From positions 62,001 through 126,000 of the forward strand of contig NZ_JAAOIV010000005.1 of assembly GCF_011440275.1 (NCBI RefSeq): a stretch of DNA of 64,000 nt. Direction: 5' to 3'. Origin of the DNA: Metallococcus carri. Lineage in GTDB: Bacteria; Actinomycetota; Actinomycetes; Actinomycetales; Dermatophilaceae. Below the pieces are notes generated by a model. The model was not told the DNA's origin. It did no database searches and saw nothing but the letters and a program-made list of their open reading frames with translations. The translations under genes and the position numbers were made by a program. Shown here in pieces: positions 51,938 to 61,493 of this stretch. Each line of letters begins with the position of its first letter. Position 1 is the first letter of the stretch.

Positions 51938-52764
51938 GCGGAGGCCTTCCTCTGCGAGCGTTCGGTGCCGCACGTCGGGCAGTAGGTGCGGCCTGGCTCG
52001 GTGAGGATGAGGTGTCCACCGTTGGCGACGATCCACTCCCACGTGGTGCCGCCCGCCTCGCGGAGTTCCGCGACGGAGGCGCCGAGTTGCCATCCGGTCG
52101 GCAGGTCAACCCAACCCCCGTCAACCAGGAGGAAGGAGCGACCGAACTGGTCGCGAACGATGGCGCCTTCGTTGGTGGGCTCCGGGTAGGTTTCTGGCAC
52201 CGGATTCGAGGAGGGCGCGCCATGGCTCACATGCGATTGCTCAGCTGGCGCATTCCTAGCGCTCTCACCGGCTGCTGGCCCGAGCCCAGCGTCCTTCTCA
52301 GCGACGGCATCGAGACCGCCTCCGCCGCCAACGCCGCCACTATGTTCATCGACCCCGTCGATGACACCGGAGCCGGCGGTCACGTCCTCGCCGGCGGATG
52401 GACCCCGATCAGCCACCACGTCGTCATCGACGATGACGGACCCATTCTGAGCGTCCTGTTCGTCCGCGACTGACGCCGACGGGCCCTCGTAGATCTCGAT
52501 GTCGTACGCCATCCCGGCCAGGTCAGCCCAGCGGAACCGGTCACCGATTGCGGCGCTAGGAGCAAACTCGCCCTCGACCACGATCCACTCGTCCCAGAAC
52601 GGCAGACGCGCGAACCAAGCGTGATGGGTTTTCCCGTCGGCCGGCCACTGTGTTCGAACGACTGCTACGGCTGTCGGCGCCTTCGGAGCTGGCGTAAACC
52701 GGCTCGGTTCGCGGAACCGGAACACGACCTCGGCTGATTCAGCCGCACGGACGACCCAGCTCAT
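51934..52764 (-). CDS. Hypothetical early protein with C-terminal zinc knuckle
   Basis: 276 residues: an N-terminal beta-rich domain (HHAWFARLPFWDEWIVVEGE), an acidic Gly/Ala-rich linker, a short domain (RDQFGRSFLLVDGGWVDLP) and a terminal YCPTCGTERSQRK. No function is recognised. It directly follows the small HTH gene with ATGA overlap. Confidence 0.55.
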   Translation of the reverse strand: MSWVVRAAESAEVVFRFREPSRFTPAPKAPTAVAVVRTQWPADGKTHHAWFARLPFWDEWIVVEGEFAPSAAIGDRFRWADLAGMAYDIEIYEGPSASVADEQDAQNGSVIVDDDVVADRGPSAGEDVTAGSGVIDGVDEHSGGVGGGGGLDAVAEKDAGLGPAAGESARNAPAEQSHVSHGAPSSNPVPETYPEPTNEGAIVRDQFGRSFLLVDGGWVDLPTGWQLGASVAELREAGGTTWEWIVANGGHLILTEPGRTYCPTCGTERSQRKASA

Positions 52765-52982
52765 GCCGAGGCCGCCTTCCGCGAGCGCCCAGCTGTTCGC
52801 GCGTCGCGCGCGAGTTCTGCCTTGAGTCGCTTGATCTCAGAGGGAGGGAAGAGGAATGGTCCTCGAAGGCCGGGCAGCTTCCGCGCGGGGATGATGCGGC
52901 CGTTCTGGACCCATCGGCTGAGAGTGCTGGGGTGGACGCCTAGCGCTTCGCACGCCTCGGCGCTAGTGAGCTCGGTGTGCAT
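52761..52982 (-). CDS. Excisionase/Cro-like HTH protein, first gene of the early operon
   Basis: 73 residues with an excisionase/MerR-type motif (LTSAEACEALGVHPSTLSRW, VQNGRIIPARKLPG, PPSEIKRLKAEL). It is divergent from the repressor and first in the lytic operon, the place of cro or xis. No ribosome site is visible. A TTGACA box lies on the minus strand with 17 bp to TTGCAT, about 6 bp before the ATG, so a leaderless message is likely. Confidence 0.65.
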   Translation of the reverse strand: MHTELTSAEACEALGVHPSTLSRWVQNGRIIPARKLPGLRGPFLFPPSEIKRLKAELARDARTAGRSRKAASA

Positions 52983-53071
52983 GTGCTTATGCAAATGCAC
53001 ATGTAGGAGATTGTCAAGTAGTGCCGACCAAGTTGCTTCCGCATAGGGCAAGGTTGTGCAACACTGTGCGC

Positions 53072-53080
<9 letters not shown>
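52976..53080. promoter_or_regulatory. Divergent rep-cro control region with TGTGC half-sites
   Basis: TGTGC or its complement GCACA occurs at 52976, 52982, 52997, 53055, 53065 and 53076. A perfect 7-bp inverted repeat, CATGTGC-N10-GCACATG (52980-53003), covers the start of the early gene. TGTGC-N6-GCACA (53065-53080) covers the repressor start. These are candidate operators for the repressor. The minus-strand promoter TTGACA lies at about 53010-53015. Confidence 0.6.
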
Positions 53081-53675
<595 letters not shown>

Positions 53676-53811
53676 AACGACGGAAAACATTAGCAGGCGG
53701 CCCGGGTGGGAACGAAATCGGTGACGTGCACCGGCACCCGCCCCGTGAGGACCGCACACTCGCTAGGTTGCTCCTGACGCCCGACTGCTGCCGATGCGAA
53801 GGACCAAGCGC

Positions 53812-55530
53812 ATGACGATCCTGCACGACGAAACCGTGGAGCGACCGTTCGAGGACCCTCCAGAGCTCACCGCCAAGCCGGATTGGAAGGTCGCCTTCGG
53901 TCGCGCGCGGAGCAAGTTCTCCCAGGACGGGTGCACCGATCTTGCGGCCGCGCTCACCTATTACTCGATCCAGTCGATGTTCCCCGGGCTGATCGCGGTC
54001 ATGTCGTTGCTCAACATCTTCGGCAATGGCAAGAGCACCACGACCTCGCTGGTGGCCTCGATCGGCCGGATCGTCGGCAAGGACCCCAAGGACCTCACCT
54101 TCGTCACCGATGTCATCAACAACGTCCAGACCACCGGCGGCGGGGTCGTCGCGCTGATCATCGGTCTGGTCGGCGCGCTGTGGTCGGCGTCGGGGTATGT
54201 CGGTGCGATGGGCCGGGCGCTCAACAAGATCTATGCCGCGCAAGAGGGTCGCAAGTTCGTCCCGCTGAAGGCGACCCTGCTGGCCGTCACCGCCATTGAG
54301 CTGATCCTCATCGTCATCGCGATGCTCGCCATCGTCGTGTCCGGCTCGATCGCCCGCGAGATCGGCAAGAGCATCGGCCTGGGCGACCAGGCGGTCATGG
54401 TGTGGGACATCGTCAAGTGGCCGTTCGTGGTGCTGATCGTGGTCGCGATCATCTCGATGCTCTACTGGGCGACCCCGAACGTGCGCAAGGCCCGTCGCCA
54501 GCTGCTCACCTGGGGCGCACTGATCGGCTTTGTGGTGTGGGTGGTCGCCTCGTTCGCGCTGGTCACCTACATCGGCCTCACCAAGGGTGCGTCCTACCAG
54601 AAGACGTATGGCGTGTTCGCTGGCGCGATCATCCTGCTGCTGTGGCTGTGGATCACCAATATCGCGCTGCTCTTCGGTGCGGAGATGGACGCCGAGCTGC
54701 TGCGCACCCGTCAGTTGAAGTCGGGCCTGCCGGCGGAGCGGCTGGTGCTGCTGCCGCTGAAGTCGGACGCGAAGGTCGAAAAGACGATCGAGAAGGACGA
54801 TCAACTCGTCGACCGGGCCTACGAGCTGCGGCTCGGCAGCGAGTCCGACCCGGCTGCGCGCTCCCAGGCGCGCGCGGGCAAGGACACCGGTGCGCGGGTG
54901 CTCGGCGCCGGTCTCGGCCCCTCCCAGCACGGGTCGCGAGCCACGCCGACCAGCCCGGCCGGCCGCCGGCTCGGCGACGGCGACACGAGCACGAGCGGCG
55001 GCTCTGACAAGGGCGGCGAAAAGCGTTCGCGGACAACCGGATTCGACCGTGAAGCCGAGGCGGCGGCGATCGCCGCCGCGCGCAACCAGCGCCGTGAGGC
55101 GGCGCTGTCCGAGGCGTCCGAGCAGCGCCGCATCCGCGAGCGCCTCGAGGCGCAGGAGCGCAAGCGCCAGGCGGCCGCCGACAAGCGTCGCAAGGAGCAG
55201 GAGCGCAAGGAGAAGGAATCCCGCGGCTATGTCACCGCCCAGCAGCGCTGGGAGTCGGTCGACGCGGTGCGCGCCCAGTTCGGCTCGGGCGCCGACTCAC
55301 CCTCGCGCGACGAGGTGAGAGCGGCGCGCGAGGAACGGCGGGCGGCATACCGCGCGAATCAGCAGGAGGCGCGCAAGCGGGCCGAGCTGGCGCCCCCGAA
55401 GCCGAAGCAGGACAAGAAGCCGAAGAAGCGGGCCAAGAGCTACGACGAGGAGCCGCGGCCGTTGCGCGCCGACATTGAAGCCGAACGCGCGCAGCGCCGC
55501 GACGCGTGGTACTCCGACCGGGGTCGATAA
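53812..55530 (+). CDS. YihY/BrkB-family membrane protein with long charged tail
   Basis: The first 300 residues have the YihY pattern (FSQDGCTDLAAALTYYSIQS, MFPGLIAVMSLL, later ALIGFVVWVVASFALVTYIG) with about six membrane segments. From about residue 350 on, the C-terminal part is a highly charged, Arg/Glu-rich and likely coiled-coil extension, longer than in most family members. An ATG six codons upstream (53794) is possible; 53812 has a GAAGGA site. Confidence 0.85.
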   Translation: MTILHDETVERPFEDPPELTAKPDWKVAFGRARSKFSQDGCTDLAAALTYYSIQSMFPGLIAVMSLLNIFGNGKSTTTSLVASIGRIVGKDPKDLTFVTDVINNVQTTGGGVVALIIGLVGALWSASGYVGAMGRALNKIYAAQEGRKFVPLKATLLAVTAIELILIVIAMLAIVVSGSIAREIGKSIGLGDQAVMVWDIVKWPFVVLIVVAIISMLYWATPNVRKARRQLLTWGALIGFVVWVVASFALVTYIGLTKGASYQKTYGVFAGAIILLLWLWITNIALLFGAEMDAELLRTRQLKSGLPAERLVLLPLKSDAKVEKTIEKDDQLVDRAYELRLGSESDPAARSQARAGKDTGARVLGAGLGPSQHGSRATPTSPAGRRLGDGDTSTSGGSDKGGEKRSRTTGFDREAEAAAIAAARNQRREAALSEASEQRRIRERLEAQERKRQAAADKRRKEQERKEKESRGYVTAQQRWESVDAVRAQFGSGADSPSRDEVRAAREERRAAYRANQQEARKRAELAPPKPKQDKKPKKRAKSYDEEPRPLRADIEAERAQRRDAWYSDRGR

Positions 55531-55546
55531 GCGGTCCGCAACGAGC

Positions 55547-55581
55547 AAGGCCCGGGATCTTGTCGCAAGATCCCGGGCCTT
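55547..55581. terminator. Bidirectional terminator
   Basis: A perfect 15-bp stem (AAGGCCCGGGATCTT with its complement) and 5-nt loop lie between the YihY gene and the convergent tRNA-His. It can serve both. Confidence 0.85.
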
Positions 55582-55588
55582 CGCTTGG

Positions 55589-55661
55589 GGTGAGTGACGG
55601 GACTTGAACCCGCGACCCTCGCGACCACAACGCGATGCTCTACCAGCTGAGCTACACCCAC
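55589..55661 (-). tRNA. tRNA-His (GTG)
   Basis: The minus strand folds with the acceptor GTGGGTG/CACTCAC. Anticodon stem TCGCG/CGCGA encloses loop TTGTGGT, giving anticodon GTG. The extra G at position -1 (55662) typical of tRNA-His is encoded. Confidence 0.93.
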
Positions 55662-55734
55662 CATGGAAAGTGCCGCCTCGCTGAGGCAGCGCGGACTATC
55701 GTACCGGTCCGCGAGGAGTGCTCGTAACCGCGCC

Positions 55735-56352
55735 TCAACCCCCGGCCGTATGCCGTGCCGCGATCTCCTTCGCGGTCGCGCTGTCCGGGCCGGGCGGCGG
55801 CACGAAGACGGCCTCGCGGTAATAGCGCAGCTCGGCGATCGACTCGGTGATATCGGCGAGCGCGCGGTGACCGCCTTCCTTGCGCGGCGCGGCGAAATAG
55901 GCCCGCGGATACCACCGGCGCGACAGCTCCTTGATCGAGGAGACGTCGATCAGCCGGTAATGCAGGTGCTCGGCCAGCTGCGGCATATCGCGGTCGAGGA
56001 AGGCACGGTCGGTCGCGACGGAGTTGCCACCGAGCGGCCAACGGCCGGCGTCCGGTGCGAACTCACGCACATAGGCCAGCACCTGCTCCTGCGCCTGCTC
56101 CATCGTCAGGCCCTGCTCGAGCTCGGTGAGCAGGCCCGAGGAGGTGTGCATCTCCCGCACGAAGTCGCCCATCTGCTCCAGCGCCTCCTGCGGCGGTTTG
56201 ATGAGCACGTCGACGCCGTCCCCGAGCTGGTTGAGGTCGAAGTCGGTCACCAGGCAGGCGACCTCGATGAGGGCGTCCTGGCGCAGGTCGAGCCCGGTCA
56301 TCTCGCAGTCGATCCAGATGATGCGGTCGTTCGTGGCCTTCGTGTCGTTCAC
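55735..56352 (-). CDS. orn: Oligoribonuclease
   Basis: 3'-5' exonuclease that degrades RNA dinucleotides. The DEDDh motifs are visible: WIDCEMTGLD, GGNSVATDRAFLDRDMP, and HRALADITESI. 205 residues from a GTG; the frame upstream of it is not conserved. Confidence 0.94.
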   Translation of the reverse strand: MNDTKATNDRIIWIDCEMTGLDLRQDALIEVACLVTDFDLNQLGDGVDVLIKPPQEALEQMGDFVREMHTSSGLLTELEQGLTMEQAQEQVLAYVREFAPDAGRWPLGGNSVATDRAFLDRDMPQLAEHLHYRLIDVSSIKELSRRWYPRAYFAAPRKEGGHRALADITESIAELRYYREAVFVPPPGPDSATAKEIAARHTAGG

Positions 56353-56408
56353 AGCCGACAGCCTATGGCGGCGATCTGAGCGTCTCTCAACCACTATCGT
56401 CGCCGGCT

Positions 56409-57575
56409 ATGACCAGCACTGACCTCGCGCTGCCGGCGAGCCTGCGCCGCCGGCCGCTCGCGATCCGGTTGCTGGTGTGGTCGCTCGCCGCGGTCGTCTT
56501 CCTGCTCGGCCTGGCGCTGATGCTCGCCCTGGTGCGCGCGCAGACCGGGCTGACCGCAATGGTGCTGGGCATCGGCCTGTCACTGATGGTCGTCGGCATC
56601 GTGGTGCCGGTGTTGCTGTGGGCCGACCGGTTCGAGCCCGAGCCGCCGGGGATGCTGCTGTTCGCGTTCGCGTGGGGCGCGTGTTTCGCGACGCTCGGTG
56701 CGGCCTTCCTCAACGACATCGGCGCCTATTTGATCGGGGCGACGGGCGACAACAATCCGCTGGTCGCCATGGCGATCGCGCCGCCGGTCGAGGAGACCCT
56801 CAAGGCGCTCGGGCCGCTTCTGCTGCTGCTCTTTCGCCGCCGCGAGATCGACGGCGTCCTGGACGGGATCGTGTATGCCGGGCTTGCGGGCGCCGGTTTC
56901 GCGGTCGTCGAGGACGTGCTCTATCTGGCCAATGGGTATGCCGAGTCCGGCCGCAACGGGCTGTTGTCCACCTTCATCGTGCGGGTGCTGATGTCGCCCT
57001 TCGCGCACCCGATGTTCACCGCGTGCACCGGCATCGGGCTGGGTATCGCGGCCACCCGGCGGTCGTGGGCCGCGCGGATTTTCGCGCCGTTGCTCGGCTG
57101 GTGCTGCGCGGTGGTGTTGCACGCCCTCTGGAACAGCCTCGCGCTCGCCTCCGAGCGCGGTTGGCTGCTGCTGTATGTCGTGGTGCAGCTGCCGCTCTTC
57201 GTCGGTTTCGTGGTGTTGCTGGTGTCCTTGCGGCGGGCCGAGGGACGCAAGATCGCAGCGCAACTGTCGGCATACGTCCCGCTCGGGTGGCTCACGCCGG
57301 CGGAGGTCTACATGGTGAGCACGCTGTCCGAACGGCGATACGCCCGGGCATGGGCCTCGTCACATGGGGGCCGGCCGCTCAGTCGCCAGATGCGGCTGTT
57401 CCAGGATGTCACCACCGAACTCGCGATGACCCGGGCCCGGCTGGTGCGCGGCCCGGTGACGCCCCGGGACGTGCAGGACGAACGCCAACTGCTCGACGCG
57501 GCCTGGGCGCTGCGGCAACCCTTCCTCGGCACCCCGCTCTACCGCTTCCACGGCTGGCAACGCACCTACGGCTGA
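56409..57575 (+). CDS. PrsW-family intramembrane metalloprotease
   Basis: 388 residues with about eight hydrophobic segments. The family residues are in PPVEETLKALGPLL, GLAGAGFAVVEDVLYL and FAHPMFTACTGIGLG, giving the Glu-Glu and His ligands expected for the site. PrsW proteases cleave anti-sigma factors in other bacteria; the substrate here is unknown. It is divergent from orn. Confidence 0.88.
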   Translation: MTSTDLALPASLRRRPLAIRLLVWSLAAVVFLLGLALMLALVRAQTGLTAMVLGIGLSLMVVGIVVPVLLWADRFEPEPPGMLLFAFAWGACFATLGAAFLNDIGAYLIGATGDNNPLVAMAIAPPVEETLKALGPLLLLLFRRREIDGVLDGIVYAGLAGAGFAVVEDVLYLANGYAESGRNGLLSTFIVRVLMSPFAHPMFTACTGIGLGIAATRRSWAARIFAPLLGWCCAVVLHALWNSLALASERGWLLLYVVVQLPLFVGFVVLLVSLRRAEGRKIAAQLSAYVPLGWLTPAEVYMVSTLSERRYARAWASSHGGRPLSRQMRLFQDVTTELAMTRARLVRGPVTPRDVQDERQLLDAAWALRQPFLGTPLYRFHGWQRTYG

Positions 57576-57647
57576 GTTTAGCCGGGCGCTGAGCAGCACG
57601 TTGGTGGGGCCACCGACTCCCGAAGCCGCCACCACCGCGGTGACGAC

Positions 57648-58121
57648 GTGGCGCACCCAACGGGACAGTCCTCAAACCTCACCCCCGCCGCGAAATCCCT
57701 GCTGCGACGGTGGAAGAAGGGGTCTCTGCGGTGGCGTGAGCAGGGTGTGGGACGGCGGATTACCGACCGCCGGGGCCGCAATGTGGCCGCACTTGAGAAG
57801 CCTCAAACCTCGATCAGTCCCGGTGTTCGCGCCGAGATGGTGACCCGTTACGAGGCGGGCGCGACGGTCCGCGAGTTGGCCGCGTGGTCCGGTGCGCACC
57901 GCGAGACTGTCGTCCGTCATCTTGTTCGCGCGGGGGTCGAGCGTCTGCGCCTCGGGCTCGACGGTGATGAGTCGGCGAAGGCCAGGCAGCTGTACCTCGA
58001 CGGACTGACGCTGGCAGAGATCGCAGTCCGGTACGGGGTCGCTGCGAGCACGGTGAGGTCGTGCTTGCTGCGGCAGGGTGTCGTCCTGCGTCCAGCGGCT
58101 CGGCGTCGCGTAGCGGGGTGA
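57648..58121 (+). CDS. HTH protein of unknown role, possibly a mobile-element remnant
   Basis: 157 residues from a GTG. Two helix-turn-helix-like segments are present (EAGATVRELAAWSGAHRETV and GLTLAEIAVRYGVAASTVRS), as in the C-termini of resolvases or in IS-associated regulators. No catalytic domain is present. It sits at the edge of the metal-homeostasis cluster. Confidence 0.5.
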   Translation: MAHPTGQSSNLTPAAKSLLRRWKKGSLRWREQGVGRRITDRRGRNVAALEKPQTSISPGVRAEMVTRYEAGATVRELAAWSGAHRETVVRHLVRAGVERLRLGLDGDESAKARQLYLDGLTLAEIAVRYGVAASTVRSCLLRQGVVLRPAARRRVAG

Positions 58122-58196
58122 TGGTCATTGCCTTGAGCGGCCGATGCGCGAGTCCGCGTCCTCTGATAGTACAGCGTTGAGTGTATTGTTTGCCGG

Positions 58197-58523
58197 GTGG
58201 AAGTGGTGGTTCAGGGTGACGTGCTGGCCCGATTCGGGCATGCGTTGTCGGACTCGACGCGGGCTCGGATCATGCTTGCGTTGCGGGAGTCGCCGGGGTA
58301 TCCGGCGGAGTTGGCCGAGTCGCTGTCGGTCTCGCGGCAGTCACTGTCCAACCATCTGGCGTGCCTGCGGGGCTGTGGCCTGGTGGTTGCGGTACCTGAG
58401 GGGCGGCGGGTTCGCTACGAGTTGGCCGACGTCCGGTTGGCGCATGCCTTGACTGATCTGCTTGGCGTGGTGCTGGCCGTCGATCCGCAAGCGTGTCCGG
58501 ACGCGGACGAGGGCTGCTGCTGA
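58197..58523 (+). CDS. ArsR/SmtB metal sensor, CmtR-like
   Basis: 108 residues. The recognition helix region is VSRQSLSNHLACLRGCGLV. Cys56, Cys60 and Cys100 match in spacing the Cd/Pb ligands Cys57, Cys61 and Cys102 of mycobacterial CmtR. The end, ADEGCC, adds two more Cys. It should derepress the next gene when metal binds. The stop overlaps the transporter start (TGATG). Confidence 0.82.
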   Translation: MEVVVQGDVLARFGHALSDSTRARIMLALRESPGYPAELAESLSVSRQSLSNHLACLRGCGLVVAVPEGRRVRYELADVRLAHALTDLLGVVLAVDPQACPDADEGCC

Positions 58524-59338
58524 TGTCCGGTGGCGAGCCAGCGCGCCGCCCGGTGGCACCGATCGCTAGTGACGCGGAGGTAGGGGGCCGTTGCTGCGCA
58601 AGCGCGGCGGCCCCTCGGTTCGAAGCCGGCTTGCCGCTGCTCGACTTGGTGGTGAGCGGGGGACCCGGCGAGGTCGACCCACAGGCTCCTGCTGCCGACC
58701 GCTGCGTCGATCAGTGCTGTGCAGCCGTCCCAGTGCCTGACACGGGGTGGTTCGTGGCAGCACGGCGGGCGCGATGGCTGTCGTGGTTTTCGCTGGTCTG
58801 GATGGCGGCCGAGGGGGTACTCGGCTTGGTCGCAGGGTTGGACGGCGGGTCGATCGCGCTGGTCGGTTGGGCGCTCGGGTCGGTGATCGAGGCTGCGGCG
58901 TCGGTGATCGTCATATGGCGCTTCACCGGGAGCCGCACGTTGTCCGAAGGAGCGGAACGGGGCGCGCAGCGGGCGGTTGCGGTGTCCTTCTTCCTGCTTG
59001 CGCCGTACGTGGCGGTCGAAGCGATCAGCGATCTGATCACAGGTCGCGCCGCGAGCGCTACTGCCCTCGGTCTGGCGGTAACCGCAGCCAGCCTTATCGT
59101 GATGCCGCTGCTGGGTCACGCGAAGCGGCATCTGGGACAGCGACTCGGTTCGGGTGCGACCGCCGGCGAGGGCACGCAGAACTTGTTGTGCGCGGCGCAG
59201 GCCGGCGCGGTGTTGATCGGTCTTGCCGCGACGGCCGCTTGGGGCTGGTCATGGCTCGATCCGGCCGTTGCCCTCCTGCTTGCCGGGTGGGCCGTCAGGG
59301 AAGGCATCAGTGCCTGGCGCGGCGACGACTGCTGTTGA
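58523..59338 (+). CDS. CDF-like metal transporter under CmtR-like control
   Basis: 271 residues with about five or six membrane segments (WLSWFSLVWMAAEGVLGLVAG, GGSIALVGWALGSVIEAAAS). This resembles the membrane part of cation diffusion facilitators but lacks a clear cytoplasmic domain. The N-terminus carries CC and CVDQCC pairs and the end is DDCC. With the CmtR-like sensor it probably exports Cd, Pb or Zn. Confidence 0.75.
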   Translation: MSGGEPARRPVAPIASDAEVGGRCCASAAAPRFEAGLPLLDLVVSGGPGEVDPQAPAADRCVDQCCAAVPVPDTGWFVAARRARWLSWFSLVWMAAEGVLGLVAGLDGGSIALVGWALGSVIEAAASVIVIWRFTGSRTLSEGAERGAQRAVAVSFFLLAPYVAVEAISDLITGRAASATALGLAVTAASLIVMPLLGHAKRHLGQRLGSGATAGEGTQNLLCAAQAGAVLIGLAATAAWGWSWLDPAVALLLAGWAVREGISAWRGDDCC

Positions 59339-59357
59339 CCGGCCGCCCGGGGAGCGT

Positions 59358-59687
59358 TCAGTCGAACAGGTCGGACAGGAACCCTCCGCGCTTGCGGCGT
59401 TTGCCGTAGCCGCTGGTGTCGTAGCCACTGTCGTGTCCGGATCGGCGGTCGCCGTGGTGGCCTTCTCGGGCCGGGTAGGGAGGCGCGTACGGCGCCTGTT
59501 GGGGACCGCCTTGGGTGTAGAAGCCGTTCTCGGCGTCAATGAGTCGTTCCAGCTCGCCGCGGTCGAGATAGATGCCGCGGCACTCGCCGCACTGGTCGAC
59601 GGTGACGCCGTTGCGTTCGTATGCCCGCATCGTGCCGGTGCACTTAGGGCAGGTCAGCGTTCGGTCTAGCTGGGTCACGGTGATCAC
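59358..59687 (-). CDS. zf-TFIIB-like zinc-ribbon protein
   Basis: 109 residues with CPKCTGTMRAYERNGV and VDQCGECRGIYLDRGELERL, the zf-TFIIB-type domain. The C-terminus is Gly/His/Tyr-rich and disordered. Function unknown. It is convergent with the CDF-like gene. Confidence 0.85.
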   Translation of the reverse strand: MITVTQLDRTLTCPKCTGTMRAYERNGVTVDQCGECRGIYLDRGELERLIDAENGFYTQGGPQQAPYAPPYPAREGHHGDRRSGHDSGYDTSGYGKRRKRGGFLSDLFD

Positions 59688-59741
59688 CTCGCGGGGTCGG
59701 GTTCGTCGACGGGCGGCTCTGCCTTGACGGGCTCGGCCGTA

Positions 59742-59778
59742 TCAACAACACTAGCATCGTCTGATCAGTTGTTCATAC
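59742..59778 (+). promoter_or_regulatory. Candidate operator of the second ArsR gene
   Basis: ATCAACAAC and GTTGTTCAT form an imperfect inverted repeat separated by about 18 bp, just upstream of the ArsR ribosome site. It also lies in the shared divergent region with the zinc-ribbon gene. SmtB/CadC-type sensors bind such repeats. Confidence 0.45.
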
Positions 59779-59791
59779 GTGGAGGTTATTG

Positions 59792-60244
59792 GTGGGTACC
59801 GGGGACGCCAGCCGCTCCGAGAAGTCAGCCGCGGTGAGCGCGCTTGATACCTGCGGGGAGCGCGTGGTCGACCAGGAACGGGTCGCGGCCGTGCGGGCGG
59901 TGATGCCGTCGCCGGCGGACGTGGAGGACTTGGCGCGGGTGTTCGTGTTGCTGGGTGAGCCGGGGCGGCTGCGGCTGCTGACTAGCTTGTTGGAGGCCGG
60001 CGAGCTGTGCGTGTGCGACCTGGCGGCGACGAGCGGGCTGAGCGAGTCCTCGGTCAGTCACGCGCTGCGGCTGCTGCGCGCGGCGCGAGTGGTCTCGGTC
60101 CAGCGGCGCGGCCGGATGGCCTACTACCGCCTCGACGACGGCCACGTGCGGATGCTGCTCGACCTTGGCCTGACCCACACCCAGCACACCAGCACGCTCA
60201 CTACTGCGCCCGAGCCGGGTCGACCGGAGCGGACGACCTCGTGA
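59792..60244 (+). CDS. ArsR/SmtB metal sensor, CadC/SmtB-like
   Basis: About 150 residues from a GTG with a GGAGG site. ELCVCDLA matches the alpha-3 cysteine site of CadC/ArsR sensors. DDGHVRMLLDLGLTHTQH matches the alpha-5 zinc site of SmtB. DNA-binding helix: SGLSESSVSHALRLLRAA. The stop overlaps the CDF start (GTGA). Confidence 0.82.
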   Translation: MGTGDASRSEKSAAVSALDTCGERVVDQERVAAVRAVMPSPADVEDLARVFVLLGEPGRLRLLTSLLEAGELCVCDLAATSGLSESSVSHALRLLRAARVVSVQRRGRMAYYRLDDGHVRMLLDLGLTHTQHTSTLTTAPEPGRPERTTS

Positions 60245-61342
60245 GCCCGGCATTCGAATCGGACCGCCCCGGCACCCACCCCCCTACGCCGGGGCACGAG
60301 GTCGGCGGCCGAGCACGACAGCAACCGATCGCGGCGGCCGACCACCGACAGCCGGTCAACACCGGTGCCGCCGCCGATGACCACGCCGACCACCCGCATG
60401 ACAGCGAGGGGCAGGAGGGCCAACGCGGCGAGGGTCACGCTGGGCATCAGCACGGGGTGAGCGCGGACGCCGACCGCCGCTACCTGTGGATGGCGTTGCT
60501 GCTGCTCGCCGGCTTCATGCTCACTGAGGTGGTCGTGGCGGTGCTCTCCGGGTCGCTGGTGCTGCTCTCCGATGCTGGACACATGCTCTCCGACGTCGCC
60601 GCGCTGGCGGCGGCGCTGTGGGCGATGCGGCTGGCGGCCCGTCCGGCGGCGGGGAGTTGGACCTTCGGGTGGAAGCGCGCCGAAATCCTGTCTGCGGCCG
60701 GCAACGGCATCACCTTGTTGGTGATCAGCGGATTGATCGGGTTCGAGGCGATCCGCCGGCTGATTGATCCTCCGCCAGTCAGCGGGGGGTCCGGTGCTGG
60801 TGGTGGCGCTGGTCGGGGTGGTCGTCAACATCGCCGCGACCTGGGCGCTCGCGCGGGCCAACCGTTCGTCACTCAACGTGGCCGGCGCCTTCGCTCACGT
60901 GCTGACCGACCTGTATGCGTTCATCGGGACCGCGGTCGCCGGGATCGTCATCCTGGTCACCGGCTACACCCGCGCAGATGCCATCGCCTCGCTGGTAGTG
61001 GTAGCGCTGATGCTGCACGCGGCGTGGGGATTGCTGCGAGACTCCGGCCGCGTCCTGCTCGAAGCCGCGCCCCGGGAGGTCGACCTCGACGAGGTTCGCG
61101 GACACCTGCTCGACTTGCCCGAGGTCGTGGCGGTGCACGATCTGCACGTCTGGACGGTTACCTCCAACCTGTCCGCGGTCTCCGCCCACGTCGTCGTCGA
61201 TGAGCTGTGCTTCCAGAACGGGTTCGCTCCCCAGGTCCTCGACCGACTGCAAGCCTGCCTGGGCGGCCACTTCGACGTCGAGCACTCGACGTTCCAGCTC
61301 GAACCCGCCGGGCACGCTCGCCACGAAACCGGCATGCACTGA
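60241..61342 (+). pseudogene. CDF zinc exporter (CzcD/ZitB-like), broken by a 1-bp frameshift
   Basis: The N-terminal half (YLWMALLLLAGFMLTEVVVA, SDAGHMLSDVAALAAALWAM) and C-terminal half (NVAGAFAHVLTDLYAFIGTA, VHDLHVWTVTSNLSAVSAHV) are in different frames. The shift occurs at a run of six G at 60784-60789. Five G would restore one protein of about 366 residues. It may be a real inactivation, a slippage-prone switch or a sequencing error. Confidence 0.8.
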
Positions 61343-61493
61343 TGCGGCCTCATTCGACATCTGCGCCGACATCTGCGCGCGTGCGGCGGGTCTTCCGCTG
61401 CGCAGCAGTCGCGACGGTAGTGCTCGTCGCGAAGGAGCGGATGCCTGTGAGCGTTGGCGGTGGAACCTTGCGCGGCCCGGGGCGGGTCAGCCG

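Noticed and set aside
53021-53071. Longer repressor start at 53021
   Set aside because: The extra 17 residues lie across the operator/promoter region and have no HTH-family match; the ATG at 53072 starts a normal XRE protein.
57576-58121. An insertion sequence next to the metal cluster
   Set aside because: There is one HTH protein but no transposase or recombinase catalytic motif, and no terminal inverted repeats were found.
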